From Burkholderia sp. Nafp2/4-1b (GTDB lineage Bacteria > Pseudomonadota > Gammaproteobacteria > Burkholderiales > Burkholderiaceae), in the NCBI RefSeq assembly GCF_003635165.1, contig NZ_ML058602.1:124001-188000 (forward strand): DNA of 64,000 nucleotides, written 5' to 3'. This document shows, piece by piece, positions 38,222-47,391 of the stretch. The notes below the pieces were generated by a model, which was given only the letters and a program-made list of their open reading frames with translations, did no database searches and was not told where the DNA came from. Both the position numbers and the translations under genes were made by a program. How positions within the stretch are numbered: position 1 is the stretch's first letter; the number at the start of each line of letters is the position of its first letter.

Positions 38222-38770
38222 ATGAAAACCGTGGGCGATAAACTCGAAGCATTCACCGTCGTAGCCGCGAAGCCGGGCTTCAACAATCACGAGGAAAACG
38301 GCCAGTCGGCGTTCGAGACCGTCACCGAAGCGTCGTTCCCGGGCAAGTGGAAGATCATCTACTTCTATCCGAAGGATTTCACGTTCGTGTGCCCGACGGA
38401 AATCGTCGAGTTCGCGAAGCTGACGAAGCAGTTCGAAGAGCGCGACGCCGTCCTGCTCGGCGGCAGCTCGGACAACGAATTCGTGAAGCTCGCATGGCGC
38501 CGTGAGCACAAGGACCTCGACAAGCTGAACCACTACTCGTTCGGCGACGTCAAGGGCGAGCTGATCGACCAGCTCGGCGTGCGCGACAAGGAAGCCGGCG
38601 TGGCACTGCGCGCGACGTTCATCGTCGATCCGGACAACACGATCCAGCACGTCTCGGTGAACAACCTGAACGTCGGCCGTAGCCCGGAAGAAGTCCTGCG
38701 CATTCTGGACGGCCTGCAAACGGACGAACTGTGCCCGTGCAACCGCGCAGTCGGCGGCGCAACGCTGTAA
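38222..38770 (+). CDS. ahpC: Peroxiredoxin, alkyl hydroperoxide reductase subunit C
   Basis: The 182-residue 2-Cys peroxiredoxin has the peroxidatic Cys in DFTFVCPTEIVEF (C57) and a C-terminal ELCPCNRAVGG with C171 and C173. Three cysteines in this pattern match the AhpD-coupled AhpC of mycobacteria, while the AhpF-coupled type has one resolving Cys. It reduces hydrogen peroxide, alkyl peroxides and peroxynitrite. A strong ribosome site (AGGAG) precedes ATG. ahpD follows after a hairpin, and there is no ahpF in this window, so AhpD is the likely reductant. Confidence 0.96.
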   Translation: MKTVGDKLEAFTVVAAKPGFNNHEENGQSAFETVTEASFPGKWKIIYFYPKDFTFVCPTEIVEFAKLTKQFEERDAVLLGGSSDNEFVKLAWRREHKDLDKLNHYSFGDVKGELIDQLGVRDKEAGVALRATFIVDPDNTIQHVSVNNLNVGRSPEEVLRILDGLQTDELCPCNRAVGGATL

Positions 38771-38785
38771 GCGTAGCAATGCACG

Positions 38786-38822
38786 AAGCCCGCGGCGCAC
38801 GTTCTGCCTGCGGGCTTTTTTA
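38786..38822 (+). terminator. Hairpin between ahpC and ahpD
   Basis: AAGCCCGC/GCGGGCTT with a 16-nt loop is followed by TTTTTT, 15 bp after ahpC and 25 bp before ahpD. As no new promoter is visible between them, this looks like an attenuator that lets only part of the polymerases into ahpD. Confidence 0.7.
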
Positions 38823-38846
38823 ACGGCCAACCCATAGGAGATATCA

Positions 38847-39374
38847 ATGGAATTCATCGACTCGATTAAGGCACGTATCCCCGACTACGCGAAGGACATT
38901 CGCCTGAACCTCGACGGCACGATCTCGCGCTCGTCGCTCGAAGGCACCGATGCAGTCGGCGTCGCGCTGGCGGCGGCGGTCGCGGCAAAGAGCACCGTGC
39001 TCGTGAAGACGATCCGCGAAGCCGGCGTGCTGTCGCCCGAAGAGACGCACGCCGTACTGACCGCGGCCGCGCTGATGGGGATGAACAACACCTGGTATCC
39101 GTATGTCGAAATGGCCGACGACGCCGACCTGAAGACGCAGCGTGCCGAGCTGCGGATGGGCGCGTATGCGTCGCACGGCGGCGTCGACAAGCGCCGGTTT
39201 GAGATGTACGCGCTCGCCGCGTCGATCGTCGGCAAGTGCCACTTCTGCGTGAAGTCGCACTACGCGCTGCTGAAGAACGAGCAAGGGATGACGACGACGC
39301 AATTGCGCGACGTCGGCCGCATCGCGTCGGTGATCAACGCCGCCGCGCAAGTGATCGCCGCCGAAGGCGAATAA
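38847..39374 (+). CDS. ahpD: Alkyl hydroperoxide reductase subunit D
   Basis: The 175-residue protein is of the carboxymuconolactone decarboxylase-like AhpD family with the catalytic SIVGKCHFCVKSHYALL: C131, C134 and H138, the proton relay seen in mycobacterial AhpD. It reduces the disulfide of AhpC, probably taking electrons from dihydrolipoamide. The ribosome site AGGAGA is strong. A clean terminator follows at 39405. Confidence 0.96.
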   Translation: MEFIDSIKARIPDYAKDIRLNLDGTISRSSLEGTDAVGVALAAAVAAKSTVLVKTIREAGVLSPEETHAVLTAAALMGMNNTWYPYVEMADDADLKTQRAELRMGAYASHGGVDKRRFEMYALAASIVGKCHFCVKSHYALLKNEQGMTTTQLRDVGRIASVINAAAQVIAAEGE

Positions 39375-39404
39375 GCGCTCTTGGCTCGTACCGGGCCGCA
39401 AACG

Positions 39405-39432
39405 AAAATGCCACGCAAACGCGTGGCATTTT
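39405..39432. terminator. Terminator between ahpD and ispF
   Basis: A 12-bp stem (AAAATGCCACGC/GCGTGGCATTTT) with loop AAAC lies between convergent ahpD and ispF and has A and T tracts for both directions. Confidence 0.85.
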
Positions 39433-39493
39433 TCATTGCGGCGGCGCGACTTGCGCGCCGCATCAGGCGCGCGTCACCCCGTCGCCAGGACGC

Positions 39494-39979
39494 TCACGCG
39501 CCCTGCTTCACCAGCAGCGCGGCAGCCTGCGCCTCGATGCCTTCGCCGCGGCCGAGGTAGCCGAGCTTCTCGTTGGTCTTCGCCTTCACGTTCACCCGCT
39601 CGAGCGGCAGGCCGAGATCGGCCGCGATGTTCGCGCGCATCCCGTCGATATGCGGCGCGAGCTTCGGCGCCTGCGCGATGACCGTGCTGTCGACGTTCTG
39701 GATCCTGAAGCCGGCCGCCTTCACGCGGGCCACGCACTCGCGCAGCAGCACGCGGCTGTCCGCGCCCTTGAACGCCGCGTCGGTGTCGGAGAAGTGACGG
39801 CCGATGTCGCCGAGCGCCGCCGCGCCGAACAGCGCGTCGGTGATCGCGTGCAGCAGCACGTCCGCGTCCGAGTGGCCGAGCAGGCCGCGCTCGTACGGAA
39901 TCGTCACGCCGCCGATGATGAGGGGGCGCCCCGGGACGAGCTGGTGCACGTCGTAGCCTTGTCCGATTCTGAAGTCCAT
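39494..39979 (-). CDS. ispF: 2-C-methyl-D-erythritol 2,4-cyclodiphosphate synthase
   Basis: ATG at 39979 ([19 protein letters not shown]) gives 161 residues, the usual length; longer upstream starts overlap ispD poorly. The zinc ligands are in GYDVHQL and [20 protein letters not shown], and the family signature HFSDTD and [16 protein letters not shown] are intact. It forms the cyclic diphosphate in the MEP isoprenoid pathway. ispD lies 29 bp upstream on the same strand, so the two consecutive-step enzymes are co-transcribed. Confidence 0.97.
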   Translation of the reverse strand: MDFRIGQGYDVHQLVPGRPLIIGGVTIPYERGLLGHSDADVLLHAITDALFGAAALGDIGRHFSDTDAAFKGADSRVLLRECVARVKAAGFRIQNVDSTVIAQAPKLAPHIDGMRANIAADLGLPLERVNVKAKTNEKLGYLGRGEGIEAQAAALLVKQGA

Positions 39980-40008
39980 GCGTATTCCGGTGTGAGGTGA
40001 GGTGAAAG

Positions 40009-40719
40009 TCAGGAAGCGTTCGCGGGGCGCGCGAGGATCGCTTCCGCGAGCGCGAAATCTTCCGGGTACGTGACCTTGAAGTTGCGCAGGCTGCCCTGCA
40101 CGACGCGCGGCGTATGGCCGGCCCACTCGATCGCGCTGGCCTCGTCGGTCAGGTCATGCCCTTCCCGCTGCGCCCGCAGGATCGCGTCGCGCAGCATGCC
40201 GATGCGGAACATCTGCGGCGTCTGCGCCTGCCACAGCGCGTCGCGCGACTCGGTGCGCGCAATCGCATCGCCGCCGGCCGGCACACGCTTGAGCGTATCG
40301 GCGACCGGCAGCGCGACGATGCCGCCGACCGGGTCTTCCTTCAGCGTCGCCACCAGCGTGCGGATCAGCTCCGGCGTGATGCCGGGGCGCGCCGCATCGT
40401 GCACGAGCACCCAGTCCTGGTCGGTCGCGCCGAATTCGGCGAGCTCGAGCAGCCCGTTCAGCACCGACGCCTGGCGCGAGCCGCCGCCGCAGCGGCGCAC
40501 CGCGAAGCGCAGGCCCGCGAAGCGGCGCGCGTCGAAGTGCGTGTCGTCGGGTGCGAGGACGACGAGCGTCTGCGCGAATTCGCTGCACGCGTCGAACGCG
40601 GCGAGCGTGTAATGCAGGAGCGCGCGGCCGGCCAGCGTGCGGTATTGCTTCGGCACGGCCGAACCGGAGCGGCTGCCCGTGCCGGCGCAAGGAATCAGGG
40701 CGAAGAGTCGGGGAGTCAC
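40009..40719 (-). CDS. ispD: 2-C-methyl-D-erythritol 4-phosphate cytidylyltransferase
   Basis: The 236-residue enzyme makes CDP-methylerythritol from MEP and CTP. The nucleotide-binding start [20 protein letters not shown] contains the key Gly, Arg and Lys residues, and [16 protein letters not shown] near 105 and [20 protein letters not shown] near 200 complete the signature. It is divergent from mfd (83 bp), as in many betaproteobacteria, and followed by ispF. Confidence 0.97.
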   Translation of the reverse strand: MTPRLFALIPCAGTGSRSGSAVPKQYRTLAGRALLHYTLAAFDACSEFAQTLVVLAPDDTHFDARRFAGLRFAVRRCGGGSRQASVLNGLLELAEFGATDQDWVLVHDAARPGITPELIRTLVATLKEDPVGGIVALPVADTLKRVPAGGDAIARTESRDALWQAQTPQMFRIGMLRDAILRAQREGHDLTDEASAIEWAGHTPRVVQGSLRNFKVTYPEDFALAEAILARPANAS

Positions 40720-40802
40720 GAAAGAAAACGCCGGAAAGGTGAAATCGAGAAGCGGATTTTATAATAGGTCTTTCGTCTCGACCGGCGCACCGCGCTGCGC
40801 CC

Positions 40803-43800
40803 GTGCCCGCCACCCCTGCCGTCCCTATGCCAGACAACGCTTCCACCCCGTTCGCCTCGCCCGTCGCCCGCGTCAAACCGGGCCAGCGGTTCGCCTTCGA
40901 CGGCACGCACGGCTCCGCCGACGCACTCGCCATCGCCCGCTATCTGGCCGACAACCGCGACGCGGTCCCGCTCCTTGCGGTGATCTGCGCGAACGCGGTC
41001 GACGCGCAGCGACTGTCGCAGGAACTCCGCTACTTCTCGCCCGATGCGCGCGTGCGCCTGCTGCCCGACTGGGAAACGCTGCCGTACGACACGTTCTCGC
41101 CGCACCAGGATCTCGTCTCCGAGCGCCTCGCAACGCTGCACGACCTCGGTGAAGGCCGCTGCGACATCCTGCTGGTGCCGGCGACCACCGCGCTGTACCG
41201 GATGCCGCCCGCGTCGTTCATGGCCGCCTATACCTTCGCGTTCGCGCAGGGCGAGCGGCTCGACGAGGCGAAGCTGAAGGCGCAGCTCACGCTGGCCGGC
41301 TACGAGCACGTGAGCCAGGTCGTGCGCCCCGGCGAGTACTGCGTGCGCGGCTCGCTGATCGACCTGTACCCGATGGGCTCGCCACTGCCTTACCGGATCG
41401 ACCTGTTCGACGACCAGGTCGACTCGATCCGCGCGTTCGATCCCGATACGCAGCGCAGCCTGTACCCGGTGCGCGACGTGCGCCTGCTGCCCGGCCGCGA
41501 GTTTCCGTTCGACGAAGCCGCGCGCACGGCCTTCCGCAGCCGCTGGCGCGAAACCTTCGAAGGCGACCCGAGCCGCGCGCCGATCTACAAGGACATCGGC
41601 AACGGCGTGCCGTCGGCCGGCATCGAGTATTACCTGCCGCTGTTCTTCGACGATACGGCGACGCTGTTCCACTACCTGCCGCAGGACGCGCACCTCGTGT
41701 TCACCGGCGATCTCGAAGCGTCGATCCGCCGCTTCACCGCCGATACGAAGCAGCGTCACGCATTCCTCGCGCACGATCGCGAGCGGCCGATCCTCGAGCC
41801 GCGGCGGCTGTTCCTGTCCGACGAAGACTTCTTCGCGTTCGCGAAGCCGTTCGCGCGCGTCGTGCTGCCCGCGCAGCCGGCCGGCGGCTGGGCGACGGGC
41901 CTGCCCGAACTGACGGTCGATCGCCATGCCGACGATCCGCTCGCCGCGCTGCGCACGTTCGTCGAATCGTCAGGCAAGCGCGTGCTGCTGACGGTCGAAT
42001 CGGCCGGCCGCCGCGAAACGATCCTGCAACTGCTCGCCGAGCATCACCTGCGCCCGGCGTCGAACGACCACTTCGCGGGCTGGCTCGAAAGCGACGCGCG
42101 CTTCGCGCTCGGCGTCGCGCCGCTCGCGAGCGGCTTCGCGGTGCCGGGCGAAGGCTACGCGGTCGTCACCGAAACCGAGCTGTACGGCGCGCTGGGCCGC
42201 CGCGCGGGGCGTCGTCGCCAGGAGCAGGCGAGCAACGTCGATGCGATGGTGCGCGATCTGTCGGAGCTGAAGGTCGGCGATCCGGTCGTGCATGCGCAGC
42301 ACGGCATCGGGCGCTACATGGGGCTCGAGTCGATGGACCTCGGCGAAGGCGAGACCGAATTCCTGCATCTCGAATACGCGGGCGACAGCAAGCTCTACGT
42401 GCCGGTCGCGCAGTTGCATGTGATCTCGCGCTACAGCGGCGCCGATCCCGACAGCGCGCCGCTGCACGCGCTCGGCTCGGGCCAGTGGGAGCGCGCGAAG
42501 CGCAAGGCCGCGCAGCAGATTCGCGACACCGCCGCCGAGCTGCTGAACCTGTACGCGCGCCGCGCGGCCCGCGAAGGCCATGCGTTCGCGCTGGAGCCGC
42601 GCGACTACGTGAAGTTCGCGGAAAGCTTCGGTTTCGAGGAAACGCCCGACCAGGCCGCGGCGATCGCCGCCGTGATCGGCGACATGACGAGCGGCAAGCC
42701 GATGGACCGCCTCGTGTGCGGCGACGTCGGCTTCGGCAAGACCGAGGTCGCGCTGCGCGCGGCGTTCATCGCGGTGATGGGCGGCAAGCAGGTCGCGCTG
42801 CTCTCGCCGACCACGCTGCTCGCCGAGCAGCACACGCAGACCTTCGCCGACCGTTTCGCCGACTGGCCGGTGCGCATCGTCGAGCTGTCGCGCTTCAAGA
42901 CCACGAAGGAAGTGAACGCGGCGATCGCGCAGATCAACGAAGGCACCGTCGACATCGTGATCGGCACGCACAAGCTGCTGTCGTCGGACGTGCAGTTCAA
43001 GCGGCTCGGCCTCGTGATCATCGACGAGGAACACCGCTTCGGCGTGCGCCAGAAGGAAGCGCTGAAGGCGCTGCGCGCGGAAGTCGACGTGCTGACGCTC
43101 ACGGCCACGCCGATCCCGCGTACGCTCGGGATGGCGCTCGAGGGGCTGCGCGATTTCTCGGTGATCGCGACCGCGCCGCAGAAGCGGCTCGCGATCAAGA
43201 CCTTCGTGCGCCGCGAGGAAGAAAGCGTGATCCGCGAGGCGATGCTGCGCGAGCTGAAGCGCGGCGGCCAGGTGTACTTCCTGCACAACGAAGTCGAGAC
43301 GATCGAGAACCGCAAGGCGATGCTGGAGGAGCTCGTACCCGAAGCGCGCATCGTGATCGCGCACGGCCAGATGCACGAGCGCGAACTGGAACGCGTGATG
43401 CGCGATTTCGTCGCGCAGCGCGCGAACGTGCTGCTGTGCACGACCATCATCGAAACCGGCATCGACGTGCCGAGCGCGAACACGATCATCATGCACCGCG
43501 CGGACAAGTTCGGCCTCGCGCAGCTGCACCAGCTGCGCGGCCGGGTCGGCCGCTCGCACCACCAGGCGTATGCGTACCTGCTGGTGCATGACCCGCAGTC
43601 GCTGACCAAGCAGGCCCAGCGCCGGCTCGAGGCGATCCAGCAGATGGAGGAGCTCGGTTCGGGCTTCTATCTCGCGATGCACGACCTCGAGATCCGCGGC
43701 ACCGGCGAGGTGCTCGGCGACAAGCAATCGGGCGAGATCCACGAGATCGGCTTCCAGCTCTATACGGACATGCTGAACGATGCGGTCAAGGCGCTGAAGA

Positions 43801-44297
43801 ACGGCAAGGAGCCCGACCTCACCGCCCCGCTCGCCGCGACGACGGAAATCAACCTGCACGCGCCCGCGATCCTGCCGGCCGACTACTGCGCGGACGTGCA
43901 GGAGCGGCTGTCGCTGTACAAGCGGCTCGCGAACTGCGAGCACGGCGACGCGATCGACGGAATCCAGGAAGAGCTGATCGACCGGTTCGGCAAGCTGCCG
44001 CCGCAGGCGCACGCGCTCGTCGAGACGCACCGGCTGCGGCTCGCCGCGAAGCCGCTCGGCATCGTCAAGATCGATGCAAGCGAAGCCGCGATCGGGCTGC
44101 AGTTCGAACCGAACCCGCCGATCGATCCGATGCGGATCATCGAGATGGTGCAGAAGCACCGGCACATCAAGCTCGCGGGCCAGGACAAGCTGCGCATCGA
44201 GACGCGCTCGCCCGATCTCGCGATCCGCGTGTCGACGATCAAGGAAACGCTGCGCGCGCTCGCACCGCGCGCCGATACGGCGAGCGCGGCACGCTGA
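40803..44297 (+). CDS. mfd: Transcription-repair coupling factor
   Basis: The 1164-residue protein (1156 if the second ATG at 40827 is used, which starts MPDNASTPFASP) displaces stalled RNA polymerase and recruits UvrA. It has the N-terminal UvrB-like region (to about 400), the polymerase-interacting domain with KVGDPVVHAQHGIGRYMGL near 490, and the RecG-like motor with Walker A CGDVGFGKTEVALRAA, DEEH box VIIDEEHRFGVRQ, TATPIPRTLGMAL and QLRGRVGRSHHQAYAYLL. The C-terminal autoinhibitory domain follows. All helicase motifs look intact. Confidence 0.98.
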   Translation: MPATPAVPMPDNASTPFASPVARVKPGQRFAFDGTHGSADALAIARYLADNRDAVPLLAVICANAVDAQRLSQELRYFSPDARVRLLPDWETLPYDTFSPHQDLVSERLATLHDLGEGRCDILLVPATTALYRMPPASFMAAYTFAFAQGERLDEAKLKAQLTLAGYEHVSQVVRPGEYCVRGSLIDLYPMGSPLPYRIDLFDDQVDSIRAFDPDTQRSLYPVRDVRLLPGREFPFDEAARTAFRSRWRETFEGDPSRAPIYKDIGNGVPSAGIEYYLPLFFDDTATLFHYLPQDAHLVFTGDLEASIRRFTADTKQRHAFLAHDRERPILEPRRLFLSDEDFFAFAKPFARVVLPAQPAGGWATGLPELTVDRHADDPLAALRTFVESSGKRVLLTVESAGRRETILQLLAEHHLRPASNDHFAGWLESDARFALGVAPLASGFAVPGEGYAVVTETELYGALGRRAGRRRQEQASNVDAMVRDLSELKVGDPVVHAQHGIGRYMGLESMDLGEGETEFLHLEYAGDSKLYVPVAQLHVISRYSGADPDSAPLHALGSGQWERAKRKAAQQIRDTAAELLNLYARRAAREGHAFALEPRDYVKFAESFGFEETPDQAAAIAAVIGDMTSGKPMDRLVCGDVGFGKTEVALRAAFIAVMGGKQVALLSPTTLLAEQHTQTFADRFADWPVRIVELSRFKTTKEVNAAIAQINEGTVDIVIGTHKLLSSDVQFKRLGLVIIDEEHRFGVRQKEALKALRAEVDVLTLTATPIPRTLGMALEGLRDFSVIATAPQKRLAIKTFVRREEESVIREAMLRELKRGGQVYFLHNEVETIENRKAMLEELVPEARIVIAHGQMHERELERVMRDFVAQRANVLLCTTIIETGIDVPSANTIIMHRADKFGLAQLHQLRGRVGRSHHQAYAYLLVHDPQSLTKQAQRRLEAIQQMEELGSGFYLAMHDLEIRGTGEVLGDKQSGEIHEIGFQLYTDMLNDAVKALKNGKEPDLTAPLAATTEINLHAPAILPADYCADVQERLSLYKRLANCEHGDAIDGIQEELIDRFGKLPPQAHALVETHRLRLAAKPLGIVKIDASEAAIGLQFEPNPPIDPMRIIEMVQKHRHIKLAGQDKLRIETRSPDLAIRVSTIKETLRALAPRADTASAAR

Positions 44298-44303
44298 CGG
44301 CAT

Positions 44304-44331
44304 GGCCGCGATGCTGCACTGCATCGCGGCC
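44304..44331. other. Hairpin between mfd and argE
   Basis: An 11-bp perfect stem (GGCCGCGATGC/GCATCGCGGCC, loop TGCACT) lies 6 bp after the mfd stop. There is no T-run directly behind it; GTTTTTG follows 20 bp later. It may stabilise the mRNA end or act as a weak terminator. Confidence 0.5.
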
Positions 44332-44393
44332 GGCGCAGGCGGGCGAACGCGTTTTTGAGTATGATTTTCCCATTCTTCAGACGGAGTCTTGCC

Positions 44394-45614
44394 ATGTCCA
44401 CTCTCGACGCGACGGCGCCGTCCGCCGCCGACCACGGCGACGCTGCGCTCGTCAGCCTGCCCTGGATCAAGCAACTGGTGTCGATGGACACGACAAGCCG
44501 CGTGCCGAACCTCGGCCTGATCGAAACGGTGCGCGACGCGCTCGCGGCGAAAGGCATCGAATCGACGCTCACGCACGATCCGCGCGACGGCTGGGCGAAC
44601 CTGTTCGCGACCGTGCCCGCGCACGACGGCTCGACCGACGGCGGCATCGTGCTGTCGGGGCACACCGACGTCGTGCCGGTCGACGGCCAGCAATGGGACA
44701 GCAACCCGTTCGCGCCGGAGCTGCGCGACGGCCGCCTGTACGGCCGCGGCACCTGCGACATGAAGGGCTTCATCGGCGCGGCGCTCGCGCTGCTGCCCGA
44801 GATGCAGGCGACCAAGCTCGCGAAGCCGATCCATTTCGCGCTGTCGTACGACGAGGAAATCGGCTGCGCGGGCGCGCCGCTCCTGATCGCCGATCTCGTC
44901 AAGCGCGGCGTGAAGCCGTCCGGCTGCATCGTCGGCGAGCCGACCAGCATGCGGCCGATCATCGCGCACAAAGGCATCAACGCGTACCGTTGCTGCGTGC
45001 GCGGCCACGCGGCGCACTCGTCGCTGACGCCGAAAGGCCTGAACGCGATCGAATACGCGGCGCGCCTGATCTGCCACATCCGCGACATCGCCGAGCGCTT
45101 TCGCGCCGAAGGGCCGTTCGACGAACTGTACGACGTACCGTTCACGACCGCGCAGACGAGCACGATCCAGGGCGGCAACGCGATCAACACGGTGCCGGCC
45201 GAATGCCGCTTCGACTTCGAGTTCCGCAACCTGCCGACGCTCGATCCCGAACAGATCTTCACGCGCATCGAAGCGTATGCGCAGGAAACGCTGCTGCCGC
45301 AGATGCGTCGCGAGCATCCGAATGCGGCGATCGAGTTCTCGAAGATCGCCGCGGCGCCCGGGCTCGATGCGACCGAACAAGCCGCGATCACGCAGCTCGT
45401 GCGCGCGCTGACGGCCGACCAGGACAAGCGCAAGGTCGCGTACGGCACCGAGGCCGGGCTGTTCGAACGCGCGGGCATCCCGAGCATCGTCTGCGGGCCC
45501 GGCAACATCGAGCAGGCGCACAAGCCGAACGAGTATGTCGAGCTCGCGCAGCTCGCCGGTTGCGAGCAGTTCCTGCGCAAGTTCATCCGCAGCATGTCGG
45601 TCGACGCACACTGA
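44394..45614 (+). CDS. argE: Acetylornithine deacetylase
   Basis: ATG at 44394 (MSTLDATAPSAADHG) gives 406 residues of the M20/ArgE metallopeptidase family. Metal-ligand motifs are visible: VLSGHTDVVPVDGQQWDSNP, RGTCDMKGFIGAAL and SYDEEIGCAGAPLL, with the dimerisation lid between about 185 and 300 and the last ligand His near GPGNIEQAHKPNEYV. It removes the acetyl group of N-acetylornithine in arginine synthesis. Burkholderia also has ArgJ-type enzymes, so a specialised or redundant role cannot be excluded. Confidence 0.9.
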   Translation: MSTLDATAPSAADHGDAALVSLPWIKQLVSMDTTSRVPNLGLIETVRDALAAKGIESTLTHDPRDGWANLFATVPAHDGSTDGGIVLSGHTDVVPVDGQQWDSNPFAPELRDGRLYGRGTCDMKGFIGAALALLPEMQATKLAKPIHFALSYDEEIGCAGAPLLIADLVKRGVKPSGCIVGEPTSMRPIIAHKGINAYRCCVRGHAAHSSLTPKGLNAIEYAARLICHIRDIAERFRAEGPFDELYDVPFTTAQTSTIQGGNAINTVPAECRFDFEFRNLPTLDPEQIFTRIEAYAQETLLPQMRREHPNAAIEFSKIAAAPGLDATEQAAITQLVRALTADQDKRKVAYGTEAGLFERAGIPSIVCGPGNIEQAHKPNEYVELAQLAGCEQFLRKFIRSMSVDAH

Positions 45615-45674
45615 CTGCCCCCCGCCACGCCGGCCTGCGTGCGCGGGCCGGCCCACCCCGCCACCCGCCACGTC

Positions 45675-46694
45675 ATGTCGACTGACCAACAGGGCAATGC
45701 CCATACGACGATCGACGGCGAGCCGATTCCGACGCTCGACGAAATCGCCGCGCAGCATTTTGCGTTGACCCCGTGGGTCGCGCGCACGCCGGTGTTCGAG
45801 CGCGCCGACCTGCCGTCCCTCGAGGGCACGCACGTCAACTTCAAGTTCGAGCTGCTGCAGGCGAGCGGCAGCTTCAAGGCGCGCGGCGCATTCACGCACC
45901 TGCTGGCGCTCGACGGCGCGCGCAGGAATGCCGGCGTGACCTGCGTGTCGGCCGGCAATCATGCGGCGGCCGTCGCGTATGCGGCGATGCGGCTCGGCAG
46001 CAGCGCGAAGGTCGTGATGTTCCATACCGCGAGCCCGACGCGCATCGCGCAGTGCAAGCAGTACCGCGCGGAAGTCGTGCTCGCCGGCAGCGCGTCGCAG
46101 GCGTTCGACCTCGTGCGGCGGATCGAGGCCGAGGAAGGCCGCTTCTTCATCCATCCGTTCAACGGCTATCACACGATTCTCGGCACCGCGACGCTCGGCT
46201 ACGAATGGGCGACGCAGACGCCCGATCTCGACGCGGTGATCGTGCCGATCGGCGGCGGCGGGCTCGCGGCCGGCATGGCGACCGCGCTGCGGCTCGCGAA
46301 TCCGCGGGTGCACGTGTACGGCGTCGAGCCCGAAGGCGCCGACGCGATGAGCCGCAGCTTCGCGGCGAATCACACGGTCAAGATGAGCGCGATGCACACC
46401 ATCGCCGACTCGCTGATGGCGCCGCACACCGAGGAATACAGCTACCAGCTGTGCCGGCGCCACGTCGACCGCATCGTCACGGTGTCCGACGACGCGCTGC
46501 GTGCGGCGATGCTGTTCCTGTTCACGAACCTCAAGCTGTCGGTCGAACCGGCGTGCGCGGCGGCGCTCGCGGCGCTGCTCGGCCCGCTGCGCGAAACGCT
46601 GCAGGGCAAGCGGGTCGGCGTGCTGCTGTCGGGCACGAACACCGACCCCGCGACGCTCGGCATGCATCTCGCGCACGCGAAGCTGCAGCGCTGA
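45675..46694 (+). CDS. PLP-dependent threonine/serine dehydratase-like enzyme
   Basis: ATG at 45675 (MSTDQQGNAHTTIDGEP) gives 339 residues. Fold type II features are clear: PLP-Lys in QASGSFKARGAF, the Asn-containing VSAGNHAAAVAYAAMRLG, the phosphate-binding loop VIVPIGGGGLAAGMATALR and a Ser/Cys-type end VLLSGTNTD. There is no ACT regulatory domain, so it is a catabolic or specialised dehydratase (threonine, serine or hydroxyaspartate-like substrate) and not feedback-regulated IlvA. It follows argE by 60 bp and may be co-transcribed. Confidence 0.87.
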   Translation: MSTDQQGNAHTTIDGEPIPTLDEIAAQHFALTPWVARTPVFERADLPSLEGTHVNFKFELLQASGSFKARGAFTHLLALDGARRNAGVTCVSAGNHAAAVAYAAMRLGSSAKVVMFHTASPTRIAQCKQYRAEVVLAGSASQAFDLVRRIEAEEGRFFIHPFNGYHTILGTATLGYEWATQTPDLDAVIVPIGGGGLAAGMATALRLANPRVHVYGVEPEGADAMSRSFAANHTVKMSAMHTIADSLMAPHTEEYSYQLCRRHVDRIVTVSDDALRAAMLFLFTNLKLSVEPACAAALAALLGPLRETLQGKRVGVLLSGTNTDPATLGMHLAHAKLQR

Positions 46695-46712
46695 ACCCGC
46701 GCCGGGCACTCA

Positions 46713-46753
46713 GGGTTATCCCCAGTTTATGTTGACAGCCCTGTTGATAACCC
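46713..46753. repeat. Inverted repeat with two DnaA-box-like 9-mers
   Basis: GGGTTATC (46713-46720) and GATAACCC (46746-46753) are perfect inverted repeats around a 25-nt loop. They embed TTATCCCCA (46716-46724) and, on the other strand, TTATCAACA (46750-46742), each one mismatch away from the DnaA box TTATCCACA. A TTGACA lies between (46732-46737) without a matching -10. Confidence 0.45.
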
Positions 46754-46827
46754 GCCGGAGAACCACGCAAGTGATTGAGCGCGCAGCGTTTTACACGCAC
46801 GAAGGGTGCCGGACGCGAAATAGGCAG

Positions 46828-47307
46828 ATGCTGCCGCCGGATCCACGTCGCGCGACGTGGCAACGGTGCACGCGGCGCGCGATCGGCGCGGCCGCGATTG
46901 CGCTTCTTGCCGGTTGTGCGGCCCCGCCCTCACCCGTCTCCAACGTCTCCGACGCCTCCCTCGCGTGCCGGCAACCGGACGCGCACCGGATGCTGCAGGC
47001 CGACCTGCTGTTCGGGCGCGATATCGCGGGGCGCGGCACGGTCACCGACGCACAACGCGCGGCCTTCCTCGCCGATATCGTCACACCACGCTTTCCGGAC
47101 GGCTTCACGCTCTGGGATACCCACGGCCAATGGCGCGACCGCGTCACCGGCCGGATCGTCAGCGAAGCAAGCTTCGTGGTCCGTATCGTCGCCGACGATA
47201 CCGCCGACACGTACGCACGGCTCGCCGCGATCCGGCAAGCGTACCGCGAGCGTTTCCGGCAGGAGTCGGTCGGCATCACGCTGGTGCCGGCCTGCGCGTC
47301 GTTCTGA
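46828..47307 (+). CDS. DUF3574 lipoprotein
   Basis: ATG at 46828 (MLPPDPRRATWQRCTRRAIG) gives 159 residues with a lipoprotein signal: a hydrophobic run IGAAAIALLAGC with lipobox LLAGC. The mature domain (QADLLFGRDIAGRGTVTDAQ, FLADIVTPRFPDGFTLWDTH, IVADDTADTYARLAAIRQAY) matches my memory of DUF3574, proteins of unknown function with a compact alpha/beta fold. It likely sits on the outer membrane. It is convergent with mrcA. Confidence 0.78.
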   Translation: MLPPDPRRATWQRCTRRAIGAAAIALLAGCAAPPSPVSNVSDASLACRQPDAHRMLQADLLFGRDIAGRGTVTDAQRAAFLADIVTPRFPDGFTLWDTHGQWRDRVTGRIVSEASFVVRIVADDTADTYARLAAIRQAYRERFRQESVGITLVPACASF

Positions 47308-47338
47308 TTCGTCGTCCCCGTCTTTCCCGACAACCGGC

Positions 47339-47366
47339 AAAAAAACGGGCGCCCGAAGGCGCCCGT
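47339..47366 (-). terminator. Terminator of mrcA
   Basis: The stem ACGGGCGCC/GGCGCCCGT with loop CGAA ends in seven T residues on the minus strand, 26 bp beyond the mrcA stop codon. Confidence 0.88.
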
Positions 47367-47391
47367 CGCATGCGAATCGTTCGAGTCCTGC

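Noticed and set aside
41970..46709. 1579-residue minus-strand open frame opposite mfd, argE and the dehydratase
   Set aside because: Spans three unrelated real genes; codon-bias artefact despite its length.
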